Positions 53,502-63,552 of a DNA stretch of 64,000 nt are shown one piece after another. The notes beneath the pieces are model-generated. The model did no database searches, was not told the origin of the DNA, and saw only the letters and a program-made list of their open reading frames with translations. Position numbers and translations under genes: made by a program. Source of the DNA: Myroides sp. NP-2 (lineage in GTDB: Bacteria > Bacteroidota > Bacteroidia > Flavobacteriales > Flavobacteriaceae); NCBI RefSeq assembly GCF_014145665.1, contig NZ_JACHTD010000003.1, forward strand, positions 1 to 64,000, read 5' to 3'. Positions within the stretch are counted from its first letter, which is position 1; every line of letters begins with the position of its first letter.

Positions 53502-54317
53502 ATGAATCATCTCCAACACATTATTGAACAGGCCTGGGCAGATCGTAGTTTGCTTCAGGATCAAGATACACAAGACGCTATTCGCGAGGTCATTGAAGCG
53601 ATTGACCAGGGCAAATTGCGCGTGGCAGAGCCCGTTGATACAGGATGGCAAGTGAATGAATGGATAAAAAAGGCGGTTGTTTTATACTTCCCCATTCAAA
53701 AGATGGAAACCTTTGAGGTGGGTATTTTCGAGTACCACGACAAGATGCCTTTAAAGCGCAATTATGCGGCAAAGGGTATTCGCGTTGTTCCTCATGCCGT
53801 GGCAAGACATGGGGCCTATATTTCTTCTGGTGTCATTTTAATGCCTTCTTACGTCAATATTGGAGCATATGTAGATGAAGGAACTATGGTTGATACATGG
53901 GCTACTGTGGGTTCATGTGCGCAAATTGGCAAGCACGTACACCTGTCTGGTGGGGTAGGCATTGGTGGGGTATTAGAACCCCTACAAGCAGCTCCTGTCA
54001 TCATTGAGGATCATGCGTTTATTGGTTCACGTTGTATCGTTGTTGAAGGCGTTCGCGTGGGTAAAGAAGCGGTTTTAGGAGCGAATGTCGTGTTAACGGC
54101 ATCGACAAAAATCATTGATGTAACCGGAGATCAGCCTGTGGAAATGAAAGGATACGTACCTGAACGAGCGGTAGTCATTCCGGGGTCTTATACCAAAAAA
54201 TTTCCCGCTGGAGAATATCAAGTGCCTTGTGCTTTGATCATTGGACAACGCAAACCATCGACTGATTTAAAAACATCGTTAAACGATGCATTGAGAGAAT
54301 ACAACGTTGCGGTTTAA
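53502..54317 (+). CDS. dapD: Tetrahydrodipicolinate N-succinyltransferase
   Basis: 271 residues from the ATG at 53502, the usual family start (MNHLQHIIEQAW); an in-frame TTG at 53469 is not credible. It transfers succinyl from succinyl-CoA in the lysine/diaminopimelate pathway. The N-terminal helical domain is followed by a left-handed beta helix of hexapeptide repeats (residues 105-230: NIGAYVDEGTMVDTWATVG, HLSGGVGIGGVLEPLQA). Cytoplasmic trimer. Stands alone behind a long structured leader, which suggests regulated expression. A weak hairpin follows the stop. Confidence 0.96.
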   Translation: MNHLQHIIEQAWADRSLLQDQDTQDAIREVIEAIDQGKLRVAEPVDTGWQVNEWIKKAVVLYFPIQKMETFEVGIFEYHDKMPLKRNYAAKGIRVVPHAVARHGAYISSGVILMPSYVNIGAYVDEGTMVDTWATVGSCAQIGKHVHLSGGVGIGGVLEPLQAAPVIIEDHAFIGSRCIVVEGVRVGKEAVLGANVVLTASTKIIDVTGDQPVEMKGYVPERAVVIPGSYTKKFPAGEYQVPCALIIGQRKPSTDLKTSLNDALREYNVAV

Positions 54318-54340
54318 CACAACCACAACCCCTTAATACA

Positions 54341-54372
54341 ATTACCACAGTATGCATCTACTGTGGTAATTT
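54341..54372. terminator. Possible terminator of dapD
   Basis: Perfect 13-bp stem AATTACCACAGTA / TACTGTGGTAATT with a six-base loop, but without a strong T-run. Confidence 0.5.
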
Positions 54373-54396
54373 ACGTTTAAATGACAAGTTAATTTT

Positions 54397-56262
54397 ATGA
54401 CTACGCTATTTTCCAAAAACATCAAAGTATTCACTTTGAGATTCTTACTTATTTTCGCCTTTTACCAACTCGTGCGCTTTGGTTTTTATTGGTACAATAA
54501 ACATCTCTTAGATCCCATTGACTTAAAAGTAATCACAGGGGGTATTCGCTTTGATTTGGCAGCACTTGGCTTTATAAACCTTGCCTTTGCTCTACTGCAT
54601 CTATGGCCAGGGAAATTTCAGACGAAAAAAGGCTATCAAACGTTTGTGTTTTACAGCTTTTACTTGGTCAACATTCTTATCCTTTGTTTAAATTTCGTTG
54701 ATTTCGAATACTTTAGATTTATTGGCCGACGCAGTTCTTACTCCTTCATTACAGCTTCAGGGATGGAAAATGAATTGCCGAGGTTATTGAGAAATTTTAT
54801 TGTAGATTACTGGTGGATTCCATTGTTCATGCTGGGATCCTTCCTTTTCTTTTGGTTTATTTACCGCAAGATAAACTACAAAATATACGACGCTCGTTTT
54901 AATTTTCCACAAGCCATTCTCGCCCTTGTTGTGACGGGTATATTGCTAATTTTTGGACGTGGCGGGTTCCAACCCAAACCCATCCGATTGGTTGACGCAG
55001 CAGGATATGGCGGCTTAAAAAACACCGCCTTGGTTTTAAATACTCCCTTTACAGTATTGAAAACAATGGGAAAAAAAGAATCCCTACCCGATTATAATTT
55101 CTATAGTGAAGAAGAATTGTTGAGCATTTTTAACCCCGTTCAGACCTTTCACTACGACTCGGTCAACAAAAAAAATGTTGTTTTGTTGATTGTTGAGAGT
55201 TTTGGCCGTGAGAATATGCATATTGGATTAACGCCTTTCATGGATTCACTAGCGGCAAACAGCTACTTTTTTGAGCATGGTTTTGCCAATGGCAAGGTTT
55301 CTATTGATGCTGTTCCCTCTACTATTTCGAGTATTCCCAGCCTAATGGATCGCACGTTTATTACCTCGAGTTATGCGTTAAACGACGTGTATCCGCTACC
55401 AAAAATACTCAACGATCAAGGGTATCACACTGCTTTTTTTCACGGTGCATTTAACGGAAGTCAGAATTTTGACCAATACGCTAATGTTGCTGGATTCAAA
55501 GAGTATTACGGCAAAAATGAATACGAAGGTCCAGAAGCTTTTGATGGAACTTGGGGTATTTTCGACGAAGAGTTTTTGCAGTTCTTCGCCAACAAATTAG
55601 ATCAGTTCGACACGCCTTTCTTTTCGACTTTATTCACTATTTCTTCACATAATCCCTATACGATTCCAGAAAAGTACAAGGGGAAATTTCCAAAGGGAAC
55701 AGGAGCAATACACGAATCCATTGCCTATGCAGATTATGCCCTGCGTCAATTTTTTAAAACAGCACAAACAAAATCGTGGTACAACAACACGCTTTTTATT
55801 GTCGTTGCTGACCACACCTCTTCTGATGGACAACAAGAAAAATGGAAAAACAATGTAGGGAAATTTAGAATTCCCATCTTGTTTTTTGCTCCTGATGATC
55901 CTTCGCTTCCTGTTGCCAAAGTTGAGCGCAACTTTCAACAAATTGACTTATTACCTAGTTTGATGGATTATTTGCAACTCAATACACAAATTGTGTCCTT
56001 TGGTAAGTCATACCGATCCGAACAAGATTTTGCGGTTAGTTACTTGAACAACCTCTACAACTACGAAGAGGGAGACTATTACTTGGCCTTTGACGGCACG
56101 CGCAGTTTAGGACTGTATAATTGGAAAGTAGACCCGGAGTTAAAAGACAATCTTTTACAGAAGGAAAAGGCAAAAGTGCAAGAAATGGAGCGTTTTCTTA
56201 AAGCTTACATCCAAACATTTAACGTTCGTGTAAAAAACAATCAGTTAATAATTAAAGAATAA
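54397..56262 (+). CDS. LTA synthase-like sulfatase-family phosphotransferase
   Basis: 621 residues. Five membrane segments occupy residues 1-185; an extracytoplasmic alkaline-phosphatase/sulfatase domain starts near 259 (NVVLLIVESFGREN, metal Glu). NGKVSIDAVPST near 297 carries the likely Ser nucleophile (Thr in LtaS), and later VVADHTSSDG and FHGAFNGSQNF are family motifs. Gram-negative relatives add phosphoglycerol or phosphoethanolamine to glycans or lipid A. Two WaaE-like glycosyltransferases follow, so envelope modification fits. Substrate is not predictable. Confidence 0.88.
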   Translation: MTTLFSKNIKVFTLRFLLIFAFYQLVRFGFYWYNKHLLDPIDLKVITGGIRFDLAALGFINLAFALLHLWPGKFQTKKGYQTFVFYSFYLVNILILCLNFVDFEYFRFIGRRSSYSFITASGMENELPRLLRNFIVDYWWIPLFMLGSFLFFWFIYRKINYKIYDARFNFPQAILALVVTGILLIFGRGGFQPKPIRLVDAAGYGGLKNTALVLNTPFTVLKTMGKKESLPDYNFYSEEELLSIFNPVQTFHYDSVNKKNVVLLIVESFGRENMHIGLTPFMDSLAANSYFFEHGFANGKVSIDAVPSTISSIPSLMDRTFITSSYALNDVYPLPKILNDQGYHTAFFHGAFNGSQNFDQYANVAGFKEYYGKNEYEGPEAFDGTWGIFDEEFLQFFANKLDQFDTPFFSTLFTISSHNPYTIPEKYKGKFPKGTGAIHESIAYADYALRQFFKTAQTKSWYNNTLFIVVADHTSSDGQQEKWKNNVGKFRIPILFFAPDDPSLPVAKVERNFQQIDLLPSLMDYLQLNTQIVSFGKSYRSEQDFAVSYLNNLYNYEEGDYYLAFDGTRSLGLYNWKVDPELKDNLLQKEKAKVQEMERFLKAYIQTFNVRVKNNQLIIKE

Positions 56263-56275
56263 TTGATTGTTTTTT
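56232..56275 (+). terminator. Terminator overlapping the LTA-synthase-like gene end
   Basis: Perfect 12-bp stem AAAAAACAATCA (56232-56243) with TGATTGTTTTTT (56264-56275). The left arm lies inside the coding sequence. Confidence 0.7.
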
Positions 56276-56336
56276 AGCATCTTTACGACAAAATAACAAT
56301 GGTATAATCTGATACGTTACAAAAACAACATACACA

Positions 56337-57086
56337 ATGGCTATAAGTGGATTAGTAATAACATTTAATGAAGAAAAAAATATAGGGAAATGCATTGATG
56401 CTTTATTTCAATATTGTGATGAAGTGATCATTATTGATTCCAACAGCAAAGACAAGACAGTTGAGATCGCCAAGAGCAAGGGCGCACAAGTTTACCTACA
56501 GGCGTTTTTAGGAGATGGACCTCAACGTTCTCATGGCTTGCAATACTGTAAAAACGATTGGATTATGAATTTGGATGCGGATGAATTTTTAGATGATGAT
56601 GCATTAGCCTTTATACGGTCCAAATCTTATGAAAACAGTCCTTATGATGGCTTCAAATTTCGGGTTAAAAATTTCTTAGGCGATAAATTAATCAATTTTT
56701 CGGGTTGGTACCCTGATTCCAAGGTTCGTTTTTTTAACAAAAAAACAGCTCATCCATCAGCTGATATCACCCACCAATACATTGTAACCACCCAGGAGAA
56801 AAGTGTGAATGTTCACATTTTGCACTATGGTTGGCAGAATTACAAACAAGTGATTGACAAAAAAAATCAATATTCTACATGGGCATCCCAACAAATGTTT
56901 GAAAAAGGAAAAAAAGTTTCTGCGTTCAAACCTGTATTAAATGGTACGGTTGCCTTTATTAGATGTTATTTTTTCAAAAAAGGGTTCCTCAACGGGATTG
57001 ATGGCTTGGCTTTTGCAATAATACAGTCTTTCTTCTCGTTTATGAAGTATGTAAAACTTATCCGATTGCATAAATCGAATCAATAG
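56337..57086 (+). CDS. Family 2 glycosyltransferase (WaaE/KdtX-like)
   Basis: 249 residues, GT-A fold. N-terminal GLVITFNEEKNIGKCIDAL, then EVIIIDSNSKDKTVEIAKS and the metal motif NLDADEFLDDD (DxD). The pattern IMNLDADE...FNKKTAHPSADITH is typical of WaaE-like enzymes that add a sugar to the LPS core. Membrane-associated through a hydrophobic C-terminal segment (IDGLAFAIIQSFFSFMKYV). Paired with a paralogue 40 bases downstream. Confidence 0.88.
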   Translation: MAISGLVITFNEEKNIGKCIDALFQYCDEVIIIDSNSKDKTVEIAKSKGAQVYLQAFLGDGPQRSHGLQYCKNDWIMNLDADEFLDDDALAFIRSKSYENSPYDGFKFRVKNFLGDKLINFSGWYPDSKVRFFNKKTAHPSADITHQYIVTTQEKSVNVHILHYGWQNYKQVIDKKNQYSTWASQQMFEKGKKVSAFKPVLNGTVAFIRCYFFKKGFLNGIDGLAFAIIQSFFSFMKYVKLIRLHKSNQ

Positions 57087-57126
57087 TTTGGATAAAAAAA
57101 CACATTAAATTGCTTGAATCATATTT

Positions 57127-57891
57127 ATGAAAAAAAAGATAACTCTTTTAATTCCCACCAAGAATGAGGAGTCTAACATAAGGGACTGCATTTTATCTGC
57201 TAAAAACATAGTAGACGATATCTATATTGTCGATTCTTATAGCACAGATAAAACGGTAGACCTAGCCCGTGAGCTTGGAGCTCATATTCTTTCTCGACAA
57301 TTTGACAACTATTCAGATCAAAAGAATTGGGCAATCGCTCAAGTTCCTAACGAATGGATACTCTTACTGGATGCAGATGAAAAGATCACACCTGAATTAG
57401 AAAAGGAAATCACCGCTTTAGTAGAACAAGACACTATAGATCAATACGATGCCTATTGGGTATATCGCAAGAATTTCTTTTTTAATCGCGAAATAAAGTA
57501 TTCAGGTTACCAAAAGGACAAGGTTATTCGCTTGTTCAAGAAAGCGAGTTCTCATTATACGAATCGCGTACACGAGTGTTTACACATTGAAGGGCATGTG
57601 GGTTTTTTGAAAGAGAAACTCTACCACAATACCTATCGTGGCTTTGATTTTCACTTGGCTAAACTGAGTCGATATGCCAGTTTACAAGCGGAGGATTACG
57701 ACAAGAAGACTGGGAAATTAACGGGTTATCACTTCATTTTGAAACCGGGGATGCGTTTTTTCAAGCACTATATTATAAAACAAGGATTTAGAGATGGAAT
57801 TGCGGGATTAATTCTCTCTTCCCTTAACGCTTATGCCACCTTTTTACGCTACGTGAAGTTGTGGATGTTGCGCAATAATATTGAAAGCTAA
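57127..57891 (+). CDS. Family 2 glycosyltransferase (WaaE/KdtX-like), paralogue
   Basis: 254 residues. TLLIPTKNEESNIRDCILSA, DDIYIVDSYSTDKTVDLARE and LLLDADEKITPEL (DxD) define the GT-A domain; SGYQKDKVIRLFKKASSHYT then VHECLHIEG is the WaaE-type acceptor side. The same C-terminal amphipathic segment, FRDGIAGLILSSLNAYATFL, ends it. Likely acts on the lipooligosaccharide core together with the preceding paralogue. No sugar specificity can be read. Confidence 0.9.
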   Translation: MKKKITLLIPTKNEESNIRDCILSAKNIVDDIYIVDSYSTDKTVDLARELGAHILSRQFDNYSDQKNWAIAQVPNEWILLLDADEKITPELEKEITALVEQDTIDQYDAYWVYRKNFFFNREIKYSGYQKDKVIRLFKKASSHYTNRVHECLHIEGHVGFLKEKLYHNTYRGFDFHLAKLSRYASLQAEDYDKKTGKLTGYHFILKPGMRFFKHYIIKQGFRDGIAGLILSSLNAYATFLRYVKLWMLRNNIES

Positions 57892-57941
57892 CTGCAGGCG
57901 ATTCTCGTTATTTTTTATACCTTTACTACTAAACGCTTCTT

Positions 57942-59429
57942 ATGCATACTTTTAGGTTTTTATTTCTATTATTTGTGCTGTTCAGCTTCGCAAGTTGCCG
58001 AACGGATATGGATTTTGAACCCGCTACTCAAGCTTTGCGTTTTTCTTCGGATACGGTTTATTTGGATCCCGTTTTTTCAGAAACACAGTCGAGTTCCTAT
58101 TTGGTAAAAATCTACAATACGAGTAATAAGAACATCAAAATTCCACAACTCAGGTTGGGCAAAGGTGATCAATCCTACTTCAATTTATTAGTAGAAGGGG
58201 TGTCGGGCAAACAATTTTCCAATGTAGAACTTTTAGCCAAAGACAGCTTATATGTTTTTATTCACACCTTAGGCAAAGCCGATCCACAAGCCAAGGAGTT
58301 CATTTACACCGATCAGTTACGCCTAATGGGCAATGCACAACCTCAGAGCATTGAACTGGTAACGTTGATCAAAGATGCATATTTTTTACATCCAGGAAAG
58401 GCGGATCAACAAGTGCTTCACGATATAAAAATTGCCGATGAAACAACAGTTGAGGGATTTTATATAGGAGATACTAACGTTCACGCAAAGAATACGCTCC
58501 ACATGGACAATGCCAAGCCTTATGTGGTTTATGGGTATGCGATTATACCTGAGAATCAAACCCTCTATATCGCTGCGGGAACTGAATTATACTTCCACGA
58601 GAATTCGGGTATTATTGGCTTAAAAGGCAGTGCAATTCAAGCAAAAGGCACAAAGGAAGAACCCATTATATTTCGCCATGATCGCCTGGAAGCTTCTTAT
58701 GCGTACACCGCGGGACAATGGTCGGGCATTCGCTTGGAACAACCTGGGGCTAGTACCTTAGATCACGTGCGAATCGAACAGGCAAAGATTGGTCTATACC
58801 TGGATCAGGCTGAGGATTTTACCCTGACAAACGCTCAATTGTACAATCATGCATATACCGCTTTAGAAGCGATAAACTCAACGCTAGTGGGGCAAAATAT
58901 CGTGGCAGCTACAACGCAAAATGCAACAGTGGTATTGCGCAATGGTGGCAATTACCTTTTTCAGCATTGTACGTTTAGCAACAGTGGATTTCGTCCAGAC
59001 CAACTGGCCTTGCGTATCGAAAATAGCAAGGATGCTCCTTTCGAACGCCTACTAATTCAAAACAGCCTGCTACACACAGCTATCGCACAGAGTTTTGCCT
59101 TTATAGGGGATGAAGCACCAAGCCAAGTACAATTTGACTCCAATGCGCTAAAAGATACCAGTAAGCGCAAAGCAACTGCTGCAGTATACAACTACGACAA
59201 CGAACAGATGTACCTCAACAATATTTTCTTGGACACTCCTACCCTTGCGGCAGTGGATTTCCAAGATCCCAAAAAGAACCTCTTCTACTACTCTAGTCTG
59301 ATGACACACTTACTCGCTAAGGGCAATCGCACTATTGCAGCAAGTGTTCCGCTTGATTTAGACGGTAAAGATCGACGAAACGCACCAGATTTGGGGGCTT
59401 ACCAGCATATTGAAACTACGAAAGAATAA
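57942..59429 (+). CDS. Beta-helix lipoprotein
   Basis: 495 residues. Lipoprotein signal with lipobox FASC (residues 16-19). Residues 25-150 are a beta-rich domain (YLDPVFSETQSSSYLVKIYN). From 185 on, GYAIIPENQTLYIAAGTELY, IGLKGSAIQAKGTKEEPIIF and DHVRIEQAKIGLYLDQAEDF show the repeating strands of a right-handed parallel beta helix. The end, DLDGKDRRNAPDLGAYQH, is typical of flavobacterial proteins of this type. Surface or periplasmic; enzymatic function not evident. Follows the glycosyltransferases by 50 bases. Confidence 0.85.
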   Translation: MHTFRFLFLLFVLFSFASCRTDMDFEPATQALRFSSDTVYLDPVFSETQSSSYLVKIYNTSNKNIKIPQLRLGKGDQSYFNLLVEGVSGKQFSNVELLAKDSLYVFIHTLGKADPQAKEFIYTDQLRLMGNAQPQSIELVTLIKDAYFLHPGKADQQVLHDIKIADETTVEGFYIGDTNVHAKNTLHMDNAKPYVVYGYAIIPENQTLYIAAGTELYFHENSGIIGLKGSAIQAKGTKEEPIIFRHDRLEASYAYTAGQWSGIRLEQPGASTLDHVRIEQAKIGLYLDQAEDFTLTNAQLYNHAYTALEAINSTLVGQNIVAATTQNATVVLRNGGNYLFQHCTFSNSGFRPDQLALRIENSKDAPFERLLIQNSLLHTAIAQSFAFIGDEAPSQVQFDSNALKDTSKRKATAAVYNYDNEQMYLNNIFLDTPTLAAVDFQDPKKNLFYYSSLMTHLLAKGNRTIAASVPLDLDGKDRRNAPDLGAYQHIETTKE

Positions 59430-59453
59430 TTTTTTAATTGTCTTTTTTTAGTA

Positions 59454-59461
59454 TATTTTTG
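59454..59461 (+). promoter_or_regulatory. -7 promoter box for purL
   Basis: TATTTTTG matches TAnnTTTG, 35 bases before the purL start. Confidence 0.45.
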
Positions 59462-59496
59462 CATCTTACAACAACAACTAAAATAATCTTATCGCA

Positions 59497-62400
59497 ATGA
59501 TTTATTTCTTCGAAAACCCTTCGAAAAAGTTCTACGCTGTTCAGGTGGAGAACGTTTTATCTATTGAAGATATTCAAAAACTAAATTGGCTTTTTGGCAA
59601 TGCTACGCATCTAGACCAAAAAGTAATCCACAACAAATTTATTGGTCCACGTGCAACGATGATTACTCCTTGGAGCACCAATGCGGTTGAAATTACCCAA
59701 AACATGGGCATCAATGGAATTGTTCGCATTGAAGAATTTTTCGAAGCAAACCAACAGGAATTTGATCCGATGTTGTCTCAAGTATACGAGGTGTTAAATC
59801 AAGATATTTTCGCGATTAACATTCAGCCTGAGCCTATTCTGTACATCGAAGATATTGCGAAATACAATCAAGAAGAAGGTTTAGCGCTAAATGAGGAAGA
59901 GATTGCATATTTAGAAGACTTAGCTCAAAAAATAGGACGTAAACTAACAGATTCAGAGGTATTTGGTTTTTCACAAGTAAACTCAGAACACTGTCGTCAC
60001 AAGATATTTAACGGAACCTTTGTCATAGATGGAGAGGAGAAACCGACTTCTCTATTCAAATTAATCAAAAAGACGTCGGAGACGAATCCGAATGCGATCG
60101 TTTCGGCCTATAAAGATAACGTTGCATTTGTAAAGGGGCCACGTGTTACCCAGTTCGCACCTAAATCGGCAGATAAGCCAGATTTTTATGTGGAGAAAGA
60201 ATTCGATTCTGTAATTTCATTAAAAGCGGAAACGCATAACTTCCCTACCACGGTAGAGCCCTTTAATGGAGCGGCAACGGGATCAGGAGGAGAGATACGC
60301 GATCGTTTAGCGGGGGGACAAGGATCATTACCATTGGCAGGAACTGCGATCTATATGACTTCTTACTCGCGTTTAGAAGAGAATCGCCCGTGGGAAAAAG
60401 CCATGGATGAAAGAGCGTGGTTATACCAAACCCCAATTGATATTTTAATCAAAGCTTCGAATGGAGCCTCTGATTTTGGAAATAAATTTGGTCAACCGTT
60501 AATTACGGGATCAATCCTTACTTTCGAACACGAAGAAGACGCGCGCAAACTTGGTTTTGACAAAGTCATCATGCAAGCGGGAGGAATAGGGTATGGAAAG
60601 TTAGAGCAGGCGAAAAAACACAAACCAGAACAAGGAGATCAAGTCGTGATTTTAGGTGGAGAAAACTACCGCATTGGTATGGGAGGAGCTGCGGTTTCTT
60701 CTGCTAATACGGGGGCTTTTGGTTCGGGTATTGAGTTAAATGCTATTCAGCGTTCAAACCCTGAAATGCAAAAACGCGCGGCGAATGCAATCCGCGGTTT
60801 AGTTGAAGCAGACCACAACCCTATTGTATCGATTCACGATCACGGAGCAGGTGGACACCTAAACTGTTTATCTGAATTGGTAGAAGAAACAGGAGGTCAT
60901 ATCAACCTAGATAAACTACCTGTAGGTGATCCAACACTTTCTGCAAAAGAAACGATTGGAAACGAATCACAAGAGCGTATGGGATTGGTCATTGCTCAAA
61001 AGGATATGGATACCTTAACGCGTATTGCGGAGAGAGAACGTGCACCGATGTATGCTGTGGGTGAAATCACCAATGATCATCGCTTCACGATTGAATCAGC
61101 AAAAACAGGAGACAAACCAATGGACTTTGCTATTGAAGAAATGTTTGGTAGTTCGCCTAAAACAATTATGGCTGATCAAACCATCGAACGCATTTACGCG
61201 GATTTAGATTATAGCGTTGAAAAAGTAGATGAATATTTAAACCAATTGTTACAATTAGAGGCTGTTGCATCTAAAGATTGGTTGACCAATAAAGTGGACC
61301 GTTGTGTGGGCGGTCGTGTGGCTAAACAACAATGTACAGGTCCTTTACAGTTGCCGTTAAACAATTTAGGGGCGATGGCGCTTGATTTCAAAGGAAAAGA
61401 AGGAATTGCTACAACAGTAGGCCATTCTCCTGTTGTTGCTTTAGTTGATCCAACAGCGGGAAGTAGAAATGCCATTGCAGAAGCCTTATCTAATATTGTG
61501 TGGGCGCCGCTAAACGAGGGAATGAAAAACATTTCTTTATCTGCTAACTGGATGTGGGCGTGTAATAACCCTGGAGAAGATGCTCGTTTATACGAAGCCG
61601 TACAAGCGTGTTCGGATTTTGCTATCGAATTGGGAATTAATATTCCAACAGGAAAAGACTCCCTTTCAATGAAGCAAAAATACCCGAATGACGAGGTAAT
61701 TGCTCCTGGAACGGTTATTATATCTGCAGCATCAAACTGTACAGATATTACGAAAATCGTTGAACCAACCTTGAAAAAAGACGGTGGATCGATTTACTAC
61801 ATCCGCTTATCTCAAGATGAATTCAAATTAGGAGGTTCTTCTTTTGCACAGATTTTAAACAAAATTGGGCAAGAAGTTCCTACAATTCAAGATGCGGCTT
61901 ATTTCAAAAAGGCATTTAATGCGGTTCAGGCCTTAGTAAACAATGGACAAATTGCAGCTGGACACGATATAGGAAGCGGTGGTTTAATCACTACCCTATT
62001 GGAAATGACGTTTGCTGATGTGAATTTAGGAGCGGCATACGACTTGACTGCTTTACATGAAAAAGACACCGTAAAAGCGCTTTTCAACGAAAATATTGGT
62101 TTAGTCATTCAGGCGAAAAACGACAGCGAGTTCGAAAAAGCACTAGCAGCAGCGGGTGTTGAGGCGACTAAAATCGGGACGGTTCACACGGAAGAAACTG
62201 TTAGCTTTAAAAATGGCAACGACAGCTTTAGCTATAGTGTTCCGGCAATTCGCGATACGTGGTTCAAAACCTCGTATTTATTGGATCAAAAACAAACGAA
62301 AAACGACAAAGCGACAGATCGCTTTAACAACTATAAAAAACAACCCTTACAATTTGCATTTCCTTCTCAATTTAACGGTAAGAAGCCGGCGATTGACGCG

Positions 62401-63165
62401 TCTAAACCTCGTCCAAAAGCAGCGATTATCCGCGAGAAAGGAAGTAACTCCGAGCGTGAGGTTGCCAATGCAATGTACTTAGCAGGATTTGATGTAAAAG
62501 ACGTTCACATGACGGATTTAATCTCAGGAAGAGAAACACTAGAAGACATCCAATTTATTGGAGCAGTAGGTGGATTCTCTAACTCAGACGTATTGGGATC
62601 TGCAAAAGGATGGGCTGGTGCATTTATGTACAACGAAAAAGCTAACACTGCTTTGAAAAATTTCTTTGCGCGTAAGGATACACTTTCTGTGGGGATTTGC
62701 AACGGATGTCAGTTGTTTATGGAATTAGAGTTAATCAATCCAGAGCACGCTGTACACGGAAAAATGTTACACAACGATTCTCAGAAGCACGAGAGTAACT
62801 TTACTTCTGTAAAGATTCAAGAAAACAACTCCATCATGCTATCTACTTTAGCGGGTAGTACCTTAGGTGTTTGGATTTCACATGGTGAAGGTAAGTTCAA
62901 CTTGCCAGAGGCAGAAAGCAACTACAACATTGTAGCGAAATACGCCTACGATAGCTATCCTGCTAATCCAAATGGATCGGATTACAACACAGCGATGTTA
63001 TGTGATTCAACAGGACGTCACTTGGTAATGATGCCACATATTGAGCGTTCCTTATTCCAATGGCATTGGGCAAATTACCCTGAAGGTCGTCAGGATGAAG
63101 TTTCACCTTGGATGGAGGCATTTGTTAATGCGCGTCAATGGATCGAAGCAACGAACGAAAAATAA
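59497..63165 (+). CDS. purL: Phosphoribosylformylglycinamidine synthase
   Basis: 1222-residue single-chain FGAM synthase (step four of purine synthesis). Order: N-terminal FGAR-AT domain, linker with SQVNSEHCRHKIF, first AIRS-like half (KAETHNFPTTVEPFNGAATG), second half (PTGKDSLSMKQKYPN), and a C-terminal class I glutamine amidotransferase with catalytic Cys in SVGICNGCQLFME near 1067 and His/Glu downstream (PHIERSLFQWH). Length and fusion match the large PurL type. Monocistronic with promoter box and a strong terminator. Confidence 0.98.
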   Translation: MIYFFENPSKKFYAVQVENVLSIEDIQKLNWLFGNATHLDQKVIHNKFIGPRATMITPWSTNAVEITQNMGINGIVRIEEFFEANQQEFDPMLSQVYEVLNQDIFAINIQPEPILYIEDIAKYNQEEGLALNEEEIAYLEDLAQKIGRKLTDSEVFGFSQVNSEHCRHKIFNGTFVIDGEEKPTSLFKLIKKTSETNPNAIVSAYKDNVAFVKGPRVTQFAPKSADKPDFYVEKEFDSVISLKAETHNFPTTVEPFNGAATGSGGEIRDRLAGGQGSLPLAGTAIYMTSYSRLEENRPWEKAMDERAWLYQTPIDILIKASNGASDFGNKFGQPLITGSILTFEHEEDARKLGFDKVIMQAGGIGYGKLEQAKKHKPEQGDQVVILGGENYRIGMGGAAVSSANTGAFGSGIELNAIQRSNPEMQKRAANAIRGLVEADHNPIVSIHDHGAGGHLNCLSELVEETGGHINLDKLPVGDPTLSAKETIGNESQERMGLVIAQKDMDTLTRIAERERAPMYAVGEITNDHRFTIESAKTGDKPMDFAIEEMFGSSPKTIMADQTIERIYADLDYSVEKVDEYLNQLLQLEAVASKDWLTNKVDRCVGGRVAKQQCTGPLQLPLNNLGAMALDFKGKEGIATTVGHSPVVALVDPTAGSRNAIAEALSNIVWAPLNEGMKNISLSANWMWACNNPGEDARLYEAVQACSDFAIELGINIPTGKDSLSMKQKYPNDEVIAPGTVIISAASNCTDITKIVEPTLKKDGGSIYYIRLSQDEFKLGGSSFAQILNKIGQEVPTIQDAAYFKKAFNAVQALVNNGQIAAGHDIGSGGLITTLLEMTFADVNLGAAYDLTALHEKDTVKALFNENIGLVIQAKNDSEFEKALAAAGVEATKIGTVHTEETVSFKNGNDSFSYSVPAIRDTWFKTSYLLDQKQTKNDKATDRFNNYKKQPLQFAFPSQFNGKKPAIDASKPRPKAAIIREKGSNSEREVANAMYLAGFDVKDVHMTDLISGRETLEDIQFIGAVGGFSNSDVLGSAKGWAGAFMYNEKANTALKNFFARKDTLSVGICNGCQLFMELELINPEHAVHGKMLHNDSQKHESNFTSVKIQENNSIMLSTLAGSTLGVWISHGEGKFNLPEAESNYNIVAKYAYDSYPANPNGSDYNTAMLCDSTGRHLVMMPHIERSLFQWHWANYPEGRQDEVSPWMEAFVNARQWIEATNEK

Positions 63166-63172
63166 AATAAGT

Positions 63173-63202
63173 AAAAAGCCCTCTAATTCGAGGGCTTTTT
63201 TT
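63173..63202 (+). terminator. Terminator of purL
   Basis: 11-bp stem AAAAAGCCCTC (63173-63183) with GAGGGCTTTTT (63190-63200), followed by more T. Confidence 0.88.
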
Positions 63203-63324
63203 ATGGTCATTAACAAGTAATTAGCAGTAAACTACCTGCGTTGTCGAAAAAAATATGTAGCTTTATAGGAAGGCACTCAAATGCGTGCGCTTATCAATTG
63301 AAAAACATGTAAAAAGAAATCATT

Positions 63325-63549
63325 ATGAAAGTAAGACCTATTCGTACGGCGGAAGATTATCACATGGCTATGATAAAGGTACAATTATTAGAAAGCACAC
63401 CACAAAACAAAGATACTATTGATGAATTAGAGGTGTTGCATATTCTAATTGAAAAGTATGAGCGAGACAATGCCCCTATGGGAATGCCCGATCCGATTGA
63501 CAGTATCAAAATATACAACCAATACTTTTCTGATGATAAAGAAGAGTAA
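63325..63549 (+). CDS. HigA-like antitoxin N-terminal domain without HTH
   Basis: 74 residues. MKVRPIRTAEDYHMAMIKVQ, DTIDELEVLHILIEKYERDN and MPDPIDSIK match the N-terminal segment of HigA-type antitoxins (pattern MxxxPIxTExDYxxAL..DELEVL..LIExYE...PDPIEAI). In those proteins an XRE helix-turn-helix follows; here the protein stops after 12 more residues (IYNQYFSDDKEE). No HigB toxin is next to it. It could be a truncated antitoxin, or a stand-alone small family. A terminator follows directly. Confidence 0.7.
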   Translation: MKVRPIRTAEDYHMAMIKVQLLESTPQNKDTIDELEVLHILIEKYERDNAPMGMPDPIDSIKIYNQYFSDDKEE

Positions 63550-63552
63550 CTA

